IMG/VR virus record: IMGVR_UViG_3300025701_001509
Coordinates: 1 to 24,218 of that record
Direction: 5' to 3' (one strand)
Source of the DNA: a virus
DNA: 24,218 bases
Below are positions 1 to 5,912 of this stretch, piece after piece (the first letter of the stretch is position 1; each line of letters starts with the position of its first letter). The position numbers and the translations under genes are program-made. Below the pieces are notes generated by a model. That model saw only the letters and a program-made list of their open reading frames with translations. It was not told where the DNA came from and searched no databases.

Positions 1-55
1 CAGCGGTTTGAGACTTTGTAAATTCGGCCATTGAGAAATTTTTAGACAGTTTCAT
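1..55 (-). CDS. M15-type peptidase (probable endolysin), N-terminal fragment
   Basis: Only the first 18 codons are inside the window; the gene runs off the left edge. It begins with ATG at 55 behind a good ribosome binding site (AGGAGATAAC-ATG). The visible peptide reads MKLSKNFSMAEFTKSQTA. The pattern L-S-x-N-F-(S/T)-x-A-E-(F/L)-T-x-S-Q-T-A is the usual opening of phage and bacterial peptidase M15_3 domains, which are zinc D-Ala-D-Ala carboxypeptidase-like enzymes that cut peptidoglycan cross-links. The family assignment rests on this N-terminus alone, because the zinc ligands lie outside the window. A lysis or cell-wall role is inferred. A hairpin and a possible late promoter lie just upstream. 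Confidence 0.6.
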   Translation of the reverse strand, partial: MKLSKNFSMAEFTKSQTA

Positions 56-76
56 GTTATCTCCTATTAGAAAATG

Positions 77-100
77 AAAGGGAGCCCAAAGACTCCCCTT
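77..100 (-). terminator. Terminator-like hairpin upstream of the M15 peptidase gene
   Basis: On the minus strand, arm GGGAG (97-93) pairs with CTCCC (84-80). The stem is extended outward by one G-T wobble and two A-T pairs, with an 8-nt loop. It is followed by TTTCATTTT, an imperfect U-tract. It would end transcripts coming from the Hsp20 and small-ORF genes before the peptidase gene. Confidence 0.55.
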
Positions 101-108
101 TATTTATT
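101..108 (-). promoter_or_regulatory. Possible late promoter (AATAAATA)
   Basis: The octamer differs from the T4 late consensus TATAAATA only in its first base. It lies in the gap between the 15-codon ORF and the peptidase gene. Start of transcription would be expected near 95, which is inside the 5' arm of the neighbouring hairpin. It is a sequence match only and could be chance in AT-rich DNA. Confidence 0.35.
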
Positions 109-114
109 CACTTG

Positions 115-162
115 CTAAGCGCCAAACCACTCGTCATATTCTTCGTCTGTGTATGGCCACAT
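115..162 (-). CDS. Possible 15-residue micro-protein
   Basis: A very short reading frame of 15 codons plus TAG encodes MWPYTDEEYDEWFGA. It starts at ATG 162, five bases after the stop codon of the 73-aa gene, whose last codons supply an AGGA ribosome binding site at reasonable spacing. The peptide is strongly acidic and rich in aromatic residues, with two Trp, two Tyr and one Phe in 15 positions, which is not what random AT-rich DNA usually encodes. No function is recognised. It is followed by a stop, a possible late promoter and a terminator-like hairpin, so it would be the last cistron of the regA-side operon. Confidence 0.35.
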   Translation of the reverse strand: MWPYTDEEYDEWFGA

Positions 163-166
163 AGCT

Positions 167-388
167 TTAGTCCTTTTTATTGTCTATAATACGCCGGACA
201 ATATCGTGATGCGATACATTTTTAAAATCATTAGTATGATCTTTTAAATATGTCGCAGTTTCCCACGCCGCTTGCATGCGCCGTGCTTCCATGAGGCTAT
301 TTAAAAAGCCACCAAAGAAATTAATTACCGGCATTACCATTTTCTTCAGTGAGAAAGTGGGTCTCCGGAACGCTACTTGTGTTTTCAT
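167..388 (-). CDS. Small hypothetical protein (73 aa)
   Basis: This 73-residue protein is not assigned to a family. Residues 1-16 are basic. A short hydrophobic stretch follows (about residues 17-32, VMPVINFFGGFL), then an amphipathic charged helix (EARRMQAAWETATYLK) and a basic and acidic tail. The hydrophobic stretch is short for a transmembrane helix, so membrane association is only a possibility. ATG 388 has a clear AGGA ribosome binding site (GAGGAAACTCAA-ATG). Its first 68 bases overlap the 3' end of the Hsp20 gene in another frame, which implies co-transcription and probably translational coupling with it. It is likely a real gene, given the ribosome binding site and its position in the operon. 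Confidence 0.6.
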   Translation of the reverse strand: MKTQVAFRRPTFSLKKMVMPVINFFGGFLNSLMEARRMQAAWETATYLKDHTNDFKNVSHHDIVRRIIDNKKD

Positions 389-824
389 TTGAGTTTCCTC
401 GTAAGGTTGAATTGATTTCGATTTTACGAGGACGCATTTCTTCTGGGACGACTACTTCTAAATAAATAGCAAGAATACCGTCTACTAGATCTGCTCCATT
501 TACTTGAACATATTCAGACATCCGAAAGGTTTTTTCGAACTTCTTAGTAGAAATACTTTTGTGAATGTATTCCCTACCACGATTTTCATGGTTACCTCTT
601 ACCTTCAATGTTCTATCTTTCACGTCAATTTCTAACTCATTGAGGTGGAAACCTGCAACAGCTAATTCAATTGTATATCTAGTATCGTCTTCTTTTACGA
701 TATTATGTGGAGGATAGTTATCTTTTGAATGTCTAGCCACTCGGTCAAGCTCATCAAATAAATGATCGAACCCAACAAACGCTGAACGTGGAAAGAGAGT
801 ATGTACACCTTGTGTATTAGTCAT
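321..824 (-). CDS. hsp20: Small heat shock protein (Hsp20/alpha-crystallin family)
   Basis: This is a cytoplasmic holdase chaperone that binds unfolding proteins without ATP. The 167-aa product has the family layout: a short N-terminal arm (to about residue 35), an alpha-crystallin domain (about 37-137) opening with YPPHNIVKEDDTRYTIELAVAGF-type sequence and including LEIDVKDRTLKVRG and DGILAIYLEVVVPEE, and a C-terminal I-x-I motif (RKIEIN) used in oligomer assembly. The start is set at ATG 824 because a full AGGAGG lies six bases upstream; an in-frame extension to 881 has no comparable site. T4-like marine phages often carry Hsp20 genes, where a role in virion protein folding or host stress has been suggested. 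The gene has its own leader of about 60 bases, with a weak -10 element and a GC-rich hairpin. Confidence 0.93.
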   Translation of the reverse strand: MTNTQGVHTLFPRSAFVGFDHLFDELDRVARHSKDNYPPHNIVKEDDTRYTIELAVAGFHLNELEIDVKDRTLKVRGNHENRGREYIHKSISTKKFEKTFRMSEYVQVNGADLVDGILAIYLEVVVPEEMRPRKIEINSTLRGNSNENTSSVPETHFLTEENGNAGN

Positions 825-863
825 TATTGACCTCCTATTTAAAGCAAGGTTATGTTTTAAGAC

Positions 864-878
864 CGGCGCTATTCGCCG
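864..878 (-). other. GC-rich hairpin in the Hsp20 leader
   Basis: Minus-strand CGGCG and CGCCG flank a 5-nt loop (AATAG) and form a perfect 5-bp stem in otherwise AT-rich DNA. It lies between the possible -10 element at 887-892 and the Hsp20 ribosome binding site, so it would be in the 5' untranslated region. Its role is unknown. Confidence 0.45.
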
Positions 879-886
879 CATCCGTT

Positions 887-892
887 ATTATA
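887..892 (-). promoter_or_regulatory. Possible promoter -10 element for Hsp20
   Basis: A TATAAT hexamer within TATATATAATAACGG lies in the gap between the peroxiredoxin stop codon and Hsp20. No convincing -35 hexamer is present at 16-18 bases. The -10 and the short intergenic gap suggest an independent start, but the call is weak. Confidence 0.3.
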
Positions 893-914
893 TATACGAG
901 AATCTTATGAGATT

Positions 915-1448
915 TTAATTAGATTCTAAATATTGTACTAAGTTTTCTGGTTTGGTTTCACCATATGGATCTGTATCTTCACCGTCGTTATTGATACCTG
1001 GCTCTTGCCACCATTTTTCAATAACACCATCGTTGAATACACACATATAGCGCCATGATCTGTTGCCAAATCCTAAATGGTTTTTACCAATAAGCATGCC
1101 CATGAATCGAGTAAAGTTACCAGATCCATCAGGAATTACTTTTACGTTCTGAATATTCTGAGCTTTAGCCCATGCGTTCATAACAAAAGCATCATTGACA
1201 GAAATGCAATACACTTCGTCAATACCTAAACTACGAATTTTATCATAGTTCTCTTCAAAACCTGGAAGCTGATACGTAGAACATGTTGGTGTAAATGCTC
1301 CAGGTAAACTAAAGATTGCTACTCTTTTTCCTTTTAAGAGAGAATCGCTTGTTACATCTTCCCAGCGATATGGGTTAGGTCCTTCTATACTTTCATCACG
1401 AACACGAGTTTTAAACACCACGCAGGGTGCTTTAAAGCCTTCAATCAT
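915..1448 (-). CDS. Peroxiredoxin (Prx5/AhpC-TSA type)
   Basis: This is a thiol peroxidase that reduces hydrogen peroxide or organic hydroperoxides through a reactive cysteine. The 177-aa product carries the Prx5-subfamily active site PGAFTPTCS (residues 49-57), with Cys56 as the peroxidatic residue and Thr53 and Pro49 around it. Further matches are VYCISVNDAFVMNAWAK (about 80-95) and the catalytic-arginine segment RSWRYMCVFNDG (Arg133 likely). The length fits a single-domain enzyme. The reductant (glutathione, glutaredoxin or thioredoxin) is not encoded nearby. ATG 1448 follows the regA stop by one base, with AGGTAA in the last regA codons as ribosome binding site, so it is the last gene of the gp44-gp62-regA transcript. 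It is not part of the T4 core set and looks like an acquired auxiliary gene. Confidence 0.92.
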   Translation of the reverse strand: MIEGFKAPCVVFKTRVRDESIEGPNPYRWEDVTSDSLLKGKRVAIFSLPGAFTPTCSTYQLPGFEENYDKIRSLGIDEVYCISVNDAFVMNAWAKAQNIQNVKVIPDGSGNFTRFMGMLIGKNHLGFGNRSWRYMCVFNDGVIEKWWQEPGINNDGEDTDPYGETKPENLVQYLESN

Positions 1449-1449
1449 T

Positions 1450-1821
1450 TTACTTATTACCTATATTATATTTTGGACATAATTCCCAGTTGTTTTTATC
1501 CTTAAACGGGATAATTTTAATCTGACGAAGAGGGGCAACTGGTTGAGCTTGTGCCTTATCGTCAATTGTAATAAGACCCCAATCACTCATAAGAGTTGCG
1601 ATCGTATTACGTCTAGCAATATCATTTTCTTCTAAGTTGGATTTTTTACCATCAAGGAGAAATAACTCCTTAAAATGAACGATAAAATATCTACCTTGCT
1701 TATGTAGAATATGACAAGATTGAAATAGTTTATTTTCTTTTCTAGAAGCCACACCGATTCGAGTAAGTGTTTCACGCACTTTTAAGAAATCATCGGGCTC
1801 GTTGAGGGTAACCTCTAGCAT
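1450..1821 (-). CDS. regA: RegA translational repressor
   Basis: RegA binds the start regions of selected early phage mRNAs and blocks translation. From ATG 1821 the protein lines up with T4 RegA from its first residue: MLEVTLNEPDDFLKVRETLTRIG compares with the T4 N-terminus. SCHILHKQGRYFIVHFKE, a DWGLI segment and a C-terminal WELCPKYNIGN also match. Length from this start is 123 aa against 122 in T4. An upstream in-frame GTG at 1860 has an AAAGG ribosome binding site and would add 13 residues, overlapping the gp62 end by 14 bases; I prefer the ATG on alignment but cannot exclude the GTG. Gene order gp44-gp62-regA is as in T4. Confidence 0.93.
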   Translation of the reverse strand: MLEVTLNEPDDFLKVRETLTRIGVASRKENKLFQSCHILHKQGRYFIVHFKELFLLDGKKSNLEENDIARRNTIATLMSDWGLITIDDKAQAQPVAPLRQIKIIPFKDKNNWELCPKYNIGNK

Positions 1822-1846
1822 ATGGCCAGGGTTCCAATCAATTAAA

Positions 1847-2230
1847 TTATTTTCTTCCACCTTTATAAACCTTTGTTTTTAAGTTTGTTATTTGGTCTGG
1901 CGATAGAAGAGATAGTACTTGGCGGGCTTTTTCGTTGCTATAACCATAATACTGTTTAATTACTTCCACGTCATCGATATTATGGGCTTTCACCCATTTA
2001 GAAAATCTTTTTTTCTTCCTAATCATATTTATAAGAAAGTCGTTTTTAAGAAGATTATCGATTTGGTGGTAGCGATTCATCTCGTTAGCAAACAAGACAG
2101 TGTCATGGAAATAAGATAACCCACGGTTAACCATAAACCCATTATATTCTTTTTCGCTGATGTCATCAACTATTAGCTGTTCTTTAGTATAGTTGATAGC
2201 ATTAAGGTAATCAAACGGAGATTTCGACAT
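1847..2230 (-). CDS. 62: Clamp loader small subunit gp62
   Basis: gp62 joins four gp44 subunits to form the clamp loader that opens the gp45 ring and places it on primer-template DNA. The 127-aa product has the gp62-like opening (SPFDYLNAINYTK), then NRGLSYFHDTVLFANEMN, and a basic LINMIRKKKRFSKW segment. It is clearly shorter than T4 gp62 (187 aa), as is usual for marine relatives. The ATG at 2230 lies inside the end of gp44 (20-base overlap) with GGAG upstream, so translation is coupled to gp44. Synteny between gp44 and regA makes the assignment firm. Confidence 0.9.
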   Translation of the reverse strand: MSKSPFDYLNAINYTKEQLIVDDISEKEYNGFMVNRGLSYFHDTVLFANEMNRYHQIDNLLKNDFLINMIRKKKRFSKWVKAHNIDDVEVIKQYYGYSNEKARQVLSLLSPDQITNLKTKVYKGGRK

Positions 2231-3140
2231 TGGCCATAATCTCCGTCATACACGCAACTACGTTTAGTTCATGATCAGCAACAAAAGCTTGTTTATATTG
2301 ATAATCTGCTAGAATAAGAACTAATTGCGGAATTGAGTGTGGTTGAATATTAGAATTCATACGATCATAAATTGCTCTAAAGATAGCAGACGCATCAGTA
2401 TCAATATTATTTGCTACCCACGTACGCATTCCTTTAAAGTTTTTATCTTTTAGTTGCTTAAACAACTCATCGTAATTATCTGCACGAGCAACAGAATGAG
2501 TAATACCAGTTAAAGACTGGCGTTGTAACTCATTTAGAATACGACGTAAATCTGGTGCAAACTTCATAATAATTTCTGCAACAGCTTTTTGTTCGTATTC
2601 AACACCCTCGGTTTTGAGGATACCTTCTACGCGTTTCATAAACTCCATAGCAATATTTGGTAATGCTTTTTTAGAAATATTAAATTCATATACACCACAA
2701 CGAGAGTGCAATGGCTCAATAATTCTATTTTTGAAGTTACACGTAAGGATAAACCTGCAGTTATTGGCAAACTCTTCAATAAAACCACGAAGAGCCGGTT
2801 GTGTTGACTGCGGGTTCAAGTAATCTGCCTCATCAAGGATCACAACCTTATAACCACCTTGTAGTGAGACAGATGACGCGAACTGCTTGATCTTGCCACG
2901 GAGGGTTTCAATATTACCTTCCTCAGATCCATTAATTAAGATCCAGTCGAGGCCAAGTTCATTACAAAGAGCTTTGGCCACCGTGGTCTTACCAAGACCT
3001 GCTGTACCAGTAAACAGCATATTGGGCAGTTCGCCAGATTCAACAATTTTAGTAAAAGTGTTTTTTAAATCTTCGGTAAGTACACAATCAGAAATAGTTT
3101 TTGGGCGATACTTTTCTACCCATAAGAAATCATTAGACAT
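2211..3140 (-). CDS. 44: Clamp loader ATPase subunit gp44
   Basis: This AAA+ ATPase is the large subunit of the sliding-clamp loader in the DNA replication complex. The 309-aa product starts with the typical WVEKYRPKTISDCV, then has Walker A GTAGLGKT (residues 45-52), Walker B VVILDEAD (about 99-106), sensor 1 (FILTCNF) and the SRC arginine-finger motif (146-148). The length is near the 319 aa of T4 gp44. ATG 3140 has GGAG seven bases upstream. It is preceded by a terminator-like hairpin that separates it from the clamp gene side, and it overlaps gp62 downstream. Confidence 0.97.
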   Translation of the reverse strand: MSNDFLWVEKYRPKTISDCVLTEDLKNTFTKIVESGELPNMLFTGTAGLGKTTVAKALCNELGLDWILINGSEEGNIETLRGKIKQFASSVSLQGGYKVVILDEADYLNPQSTQPALRGFIEEFANNCRFILTCNFKNRIIEPLHSRCGVYEFNISKKALPNIAMEFMKRVEGILKTEGVEYEQKAVAEIIMKFAPDLRRILNELQRQSLTGITHSVARADNYDELFKQLKDKNFKGMRTWVANNIDTDASAIFRAIYDRMNSNIQPHSIPQLVLILADYQYKQAFVADHELNVVACMTEIMANVEISV

Positions 3141-3159
3141 TCACGTACTCCATAATATA

Positions 3160-3191
3160 AAGAAAAGTTGAGGGGCTAACCGTGGCCCCTC
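3160..3191 (-). terminator. Terminator-like hairpin between the 70-aa gene and gp44
   Basis: On the minus strand GAGGGGC (3191-3185) pairs perfectly with GCCCCTC (3176-3170) around an 8-nt loop, followed by AACTTTTCTTT. The stem and T-rich tail resemble an intrinsic terminator of moderate strength. It lies about 20 bases before the gp44 ribosome binding site, so it would act as an attenuator between clamp and clamp-loader genes. Confidence 0.65.
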
Positions 3192-3204
3192 GCGCGCGTA
3201 TTAA

Positions 3205-3235
3205 GTCGCGACACTATCACCACCATGGGAGTGGT
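3205..3235 (-). repeat. Second hairpin and palindrome upstream of the gp44 attenuator
   Basis: ACCAC (3235-3231) pairs with GTGGT (3223-3219) over a 7-nt loop, directly at the stop codon of the 70-aa gene. An 8-bp perfect palindrome GTCGCGAC (3205-3212) and a CGCGCGCG run (3191-3198) follow before the terminator-like stem. This is unusually GC-rich structure for the window. Confidence 0.4.
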
Positions 3236-3447
3236 TATTCATCAGTTTCAGCATCAGCCATGGCTTGTTCTTGTTCAAGATTTTCTACAAGCTGAATGAC
3301 TTGAATACACTGATCACGTAGTCCACCAATGGTAGACAGTTCTTCACCTTTAAAGGCACCACGTTGTGTCATTGCATCAATAACAGCTACGGTTGACCGC
3401 GCTGATTTATTAGCAACATCACTAAGTTGTTGAACAGTTTCAGACAT
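3235..3447 (-). CDS. Conserved-looking hypothetical protein (70 aa) between gp45 and gp44
   Basis: The family is not recognised with a function. From ATG 3447 the product is 70 aa, acidic and predicted helical: an N-terminal helix (SETVQQLSDVANKSARSTV), a central DAMTQRGAFKGEELSTIG segment that looks like a conserved core, and a Glu/Gln/Asp-rich C-terminus. The start is placed at ATG 3447, one base after the gp45 stop, because GGAG lies six bases upstream; a longer frame would run back into gp45. The position between the clamp and clamp loader suggests a replication or late-transcription accessory factor. T4 has no gene at this exact place, so any link to T4 gp33 or RpbA is speculation. Confidence 0.75.
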   Translation of the reverse strand: MSETVQQLSDVANKSARSTVAVIDAMTQRGAFKGEELSTIGGLRDQCIQVIQLVENLEQEQAMADAETDE

Positions 3448-3448
3448 A

Positions 3449-4126
3449 TTATACTCCAAATGTTGAGGTTTTTTCAAGTGCGATCCAGTATTTTACTGGA
3501 GTTGATTTATTACTAAACTCTGAGATGAGCTTAGAAGAAATCTTAACGTCATAATCTCCGGGAAGAATTTTAAGATTGCTAATGCTAAGAATAAAATTAA
3601 ATGCTGCGCCTTCTGTATAGTTGCCATCAATATCAATTGAAAATACATTAGACGTAGTATTTTTCGAGTCAACCACAGAGAGATTAATTACACCATCACT
3701 TGGTGTGATTGATACTTCTCCATGACCTAGAGCAGATGCCGCACGTTTTACTTTATTTAATGTGTCATTATCTAAAGTAAATGAAACTTCCGCTTCAGGC
3801 ATCTTAATATCTTTTTGCGGAGTAGTCAAAGTTTCTTCAGCTGAGAAAAAGTATTTGACTCGAGATCTACCAGAAGAATCAGAAATGCGAACATGTCCTT
3901 CATCAAACTGCAGATTAGGTGCATCAACAAGCCCAAGCACGCTGATAAATTCATTTAGATCATAGATACCAAAATCTTTTGAAAAGCTTTCGGTAACTTC
4001 GGCTGAAGCTAAAACATTACGAGCTTCAGAGATAGTTTTGATTGTAGTGCCTTCACGAATCAAAATATTCTGGTTAATACCAGAAAAGTTTTTTAATACC
4101 GATAGGGTGTTTTCACTTAGTTCCAT
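3449..4126 (-). CDS. 45: Sliding clamp gp45
   Basis: gp45 is the trimeric ring that tethers the DNA polymerase to DNA and, in T4, also activates late promoters through gp55 and gp33. The product is 225 aa from ATG 4126, against 228 in T4. It matches T4 gp45 from the first residues (MELSENTLSVLKNFSGINQ) and in the FGIYDLNEFISVLGLV segment. It ends with a hydrophobic KYWIALEKTSTFGV, as clamps do. ATG 4126 has GGAG six bases upstream; an in-frame GTG at 4138 lacks such support. It sits directly behind a strong sigma70-type promoter and is the first gene of the replisome operon. Confidence 0.95.
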   Translation of the reverse strand: MELSENTLSVLKNFSGINQNILIREGTTIKTISEARNVLASAEVTESFSKDFGIYDLNEFISVLGLVDAPNLQFDEGHVRISDSSGRSRVKYFFSAEETLTTPQKDIKMPEAEVSFTLDNDTLNKVKRAASALGHGEVSITPSDGVINLSVVDSKNTTSNVFSIDIDGNYTEGAAFNFILSISNLKILPGDYDVKISSKLISEFSNKSTPVKYWIALEKTSTFGV

Positions 4127-4154
4127 TATATACTCCACGTTTCAATATACTTAT

Positions 4155-4183
4155 ATTATACACAATTTTCATAGGTTTGTAAA
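4155..4183 (-). promoter_or_regulatory. Strong sigma70-type promoter for gp45
   Basis: A minus-strand -35 hexamer TTTACA (4183-4178) and a perfect -10 TATAAT (4160-4155) are separated by exactly 17 bases, in the 62-bp gap between gp46 and gp45. This is the best bacterial-type promoter I find in the window and would allow early transcription of gp45 and, through the attenuator, gp44-gp62-regA. Confidence 0.8.
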
Positions 4184-4188
4184 CAGTT

Positions 4189-5907
4189 TTATGCATTCAT
4201 TTTACTAAAATTTTTGTCTTTTATGAATTCAATCTTAGATTTGAATTTACCATCTAAGATATCTCCTTTATGTGATATCACAAATACGTTTGTATCTTCT
4301 GTTAATGTAGATAAAATCTTAAGGAGATTTTCTACTCCATCTACATCAAGTGAAGAATCAAATGTCTCATCAAGAATCAAAAGATTTGTTGAGATTGAAT
4401 TCTTCATCTTAGCAATTTGTCTCCACGTAAAGAGTAAAGCCAAATCGATTCTTTGTTTCTCACCTTCAGAGAAGGAAGCATAAGTAAACTCATCACGATG
4501 ACGTGATCGAATAGTTTCTTGAAATGATTCGTCCAAATCAAAATGAACGAAGAAATCAAGCACTTGTAAATATTGATTAACGAGATTATTTATAACTGGT
4601 AAATACTGTTTTATAATCTTTGTCTTGATACCAGTATCTTTTAGCATTTCACCAATTACTTCGTTGTACGATCTTTGCTCACTGAGAAATAACCTTTGCT
4701 CCTGATAGGTATCTTTTTGATCTGATAAGTTCTGAAGAGTCTCCGTTGCTTCTGCCAGATCTCCTCCTCCACCTTCGATTTTGGTAAGATCACTTCTTTT
4801 AACTGATAGTCCAGACGAAATCTGCCCAAGTCTCTTATTGTTAGTGAGTAATAAATGCTGTTTGTTCGCGATAGCCTGGTGTACCTTATTCGCGACGTTA
4901 AGATCTGATTCAGTTTGACCTGATTCTTGAGAGATAGTGTTAAGTTTTGAACTAATGGTTTTTGCAGAAGAAGTTGCATCGGCGATTTTTGACGAGCGTA
5001 ATTCGCTACCAATATCTTGGGAACAAGTTGGGCACGTGGTGTTATCTTCGAAGAACTTCGTTTCTTTGACGAGCTTTTTAATTTCTGATTTGAGCTCATG
5101 TTCATGCTCCTTTAATGAAGACTGTTTTGAATTTAATTTAGCTAAAGTCTCTGAAACCTTTTGCGTATTGGATTCAATGAACGTCCCGAGCTCAGAGTTT
5201 TCGTTCGTGAGTCTTGTCTGTTCTTCCTCAAGTTCAATAATTTCCTCTTTAATCTTATCCGCGTATTCTTTATTAAGCGCTTTAACATCTTTGATATACT
5301 TCTTTTGTGTATCAACTTTATTAACAATGAGATCTAATTGATAAGAAATTTCGTTTGTTTTATCTTTTAAGATGCCATTCTTTTCACGCAGTAATTGATT
5401 CATTTTAGAGAATACGTTAATATCCAACAAGTCTTCAATTACTTCACGTCTATGGCCACCAGGTAGTTGCATAAAGGGAATGAATGAGGAAGAACCCAAT
5501 ACAACTACCTGATGGAACGTTTTATGCGTTAACTTAAGAATATTTTGTTCTATGATTTTTTGATATTCTTTAGAATGAGATGCTTGATCAATCATTGATC
5601 CATTCTGCCAAATCTCAAAAATTCCTGGTTTAATACCACGCACAATTTTATATTCTACATTGCCAACAGCAAATTCTACTTCTACAACACAATCTTTCTT
5701 ATTGATTGAGTTAACCAATTGTGGTTTATTAATATTACGGTGTGGTTTACCAAATAACGCAAATGAAATAGCATCTAGCATTGTTGATTTGCCAGAACCA
5801 TTATGGCCAATAATCAATGTTGATTGGCTTTTATTCAAATGGATTTCAGTAAACTTATTACCAGTAGATAAAAAGTTTTTATATTTTATAGATTTAAATA
5901 ATAGCAT
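4189..5907 (-). CDS. 46: Recombination nuclease subunit gp46 (Rad50/SbcC-like)
   Basis: This SMC-type ATPase works with gp47 to resect DNA ends for recombination-dependent replication and host DNA breakdown. The 572-aa product (T4: 560) has Walker A GHNGSGKS (residues 34-41) and a long coiled coil on each side of a zinc-hook C-P-T-C near residues 290-293. The C-terminal half has the ABC signature FSEGEKQR (about 474-481), Walker B LLILDE (about 503-508) and an ISHKGD histidine switch. The segment VVVLGSSSFIPFMQLPGG is typical of gp46. It starts at ATG 5907, five bases after the gp47 stop, with only a weak ribosome binding site, which suggests coupling to gp47. Confidence 0.97.
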   Translation of the reverse strand: MLLFKSIKYKNFLSTGNKFTEIHLNKSQSTLIIGHNGSGKSTMLDAISFALFGKPHRNINKPQLVNSINKKDCVVEVEFAVGNVEYKIVRGIKPGIFEIWQNGSMIDQASHSKEYQKIIEQNILKLTHKTFHQVVVLGSSSFIPFMQLPGGHRREVIEDLLDINVFSKMNQLLREKNGILKDKTNEISYQLDLIVNKVDTQKKYIKDVKALNKEYADKIKEEIIELEEEQTRLTNENSELGTFIESNTQKVSETLAKLNSKQSSLKEHEHELKSEIKKLVKETKFFEDNTTCPTCSQDIGSELRSSKIADATSSAKTISSKLNTISQESGQTESDLNVANKVHQAIANKQHLLLTNNKRLGQISSGLSVKRSDLTKIEGGGGDLAEATETLQNLSDQKDTYQEQRLFLSEQRSYNEVIGEMLKDTGIKTKIIKQYLPVINNLVNQYLQVLDFFVHFDLDESFQETIRSRHRDEFTYASFSEGEKQRIDLALLFTWRQIAKMKNSISTNLLILDETFDSSLDVDGVENLLKILSTLTEDTNVFVISHKGDILDGKFKSKIEFIKDKNFSKMNA

Positions 5908-5912
5908 TCAAC

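Noticed and set aside
2026-2033. TATAAATA inside gp62 (minus strand)
   Set aside because: It lies in coding sequence for a conserved basic segment, with no late gene start close downstream; chance match in AT-rich DNA.
4587-4594. TATAAATA inside gp46 (minus strand)
   Set aside because: It is in the middle of the gp46 coding region, far from any gene start in the right direction.
4937-5341. 134-codon plus-strand open frame opposite gp46
   Set aside because: Ser/Leu/Val-rich antisense shadow of the gp46 coiled coil; the minus-strand gene is certain.
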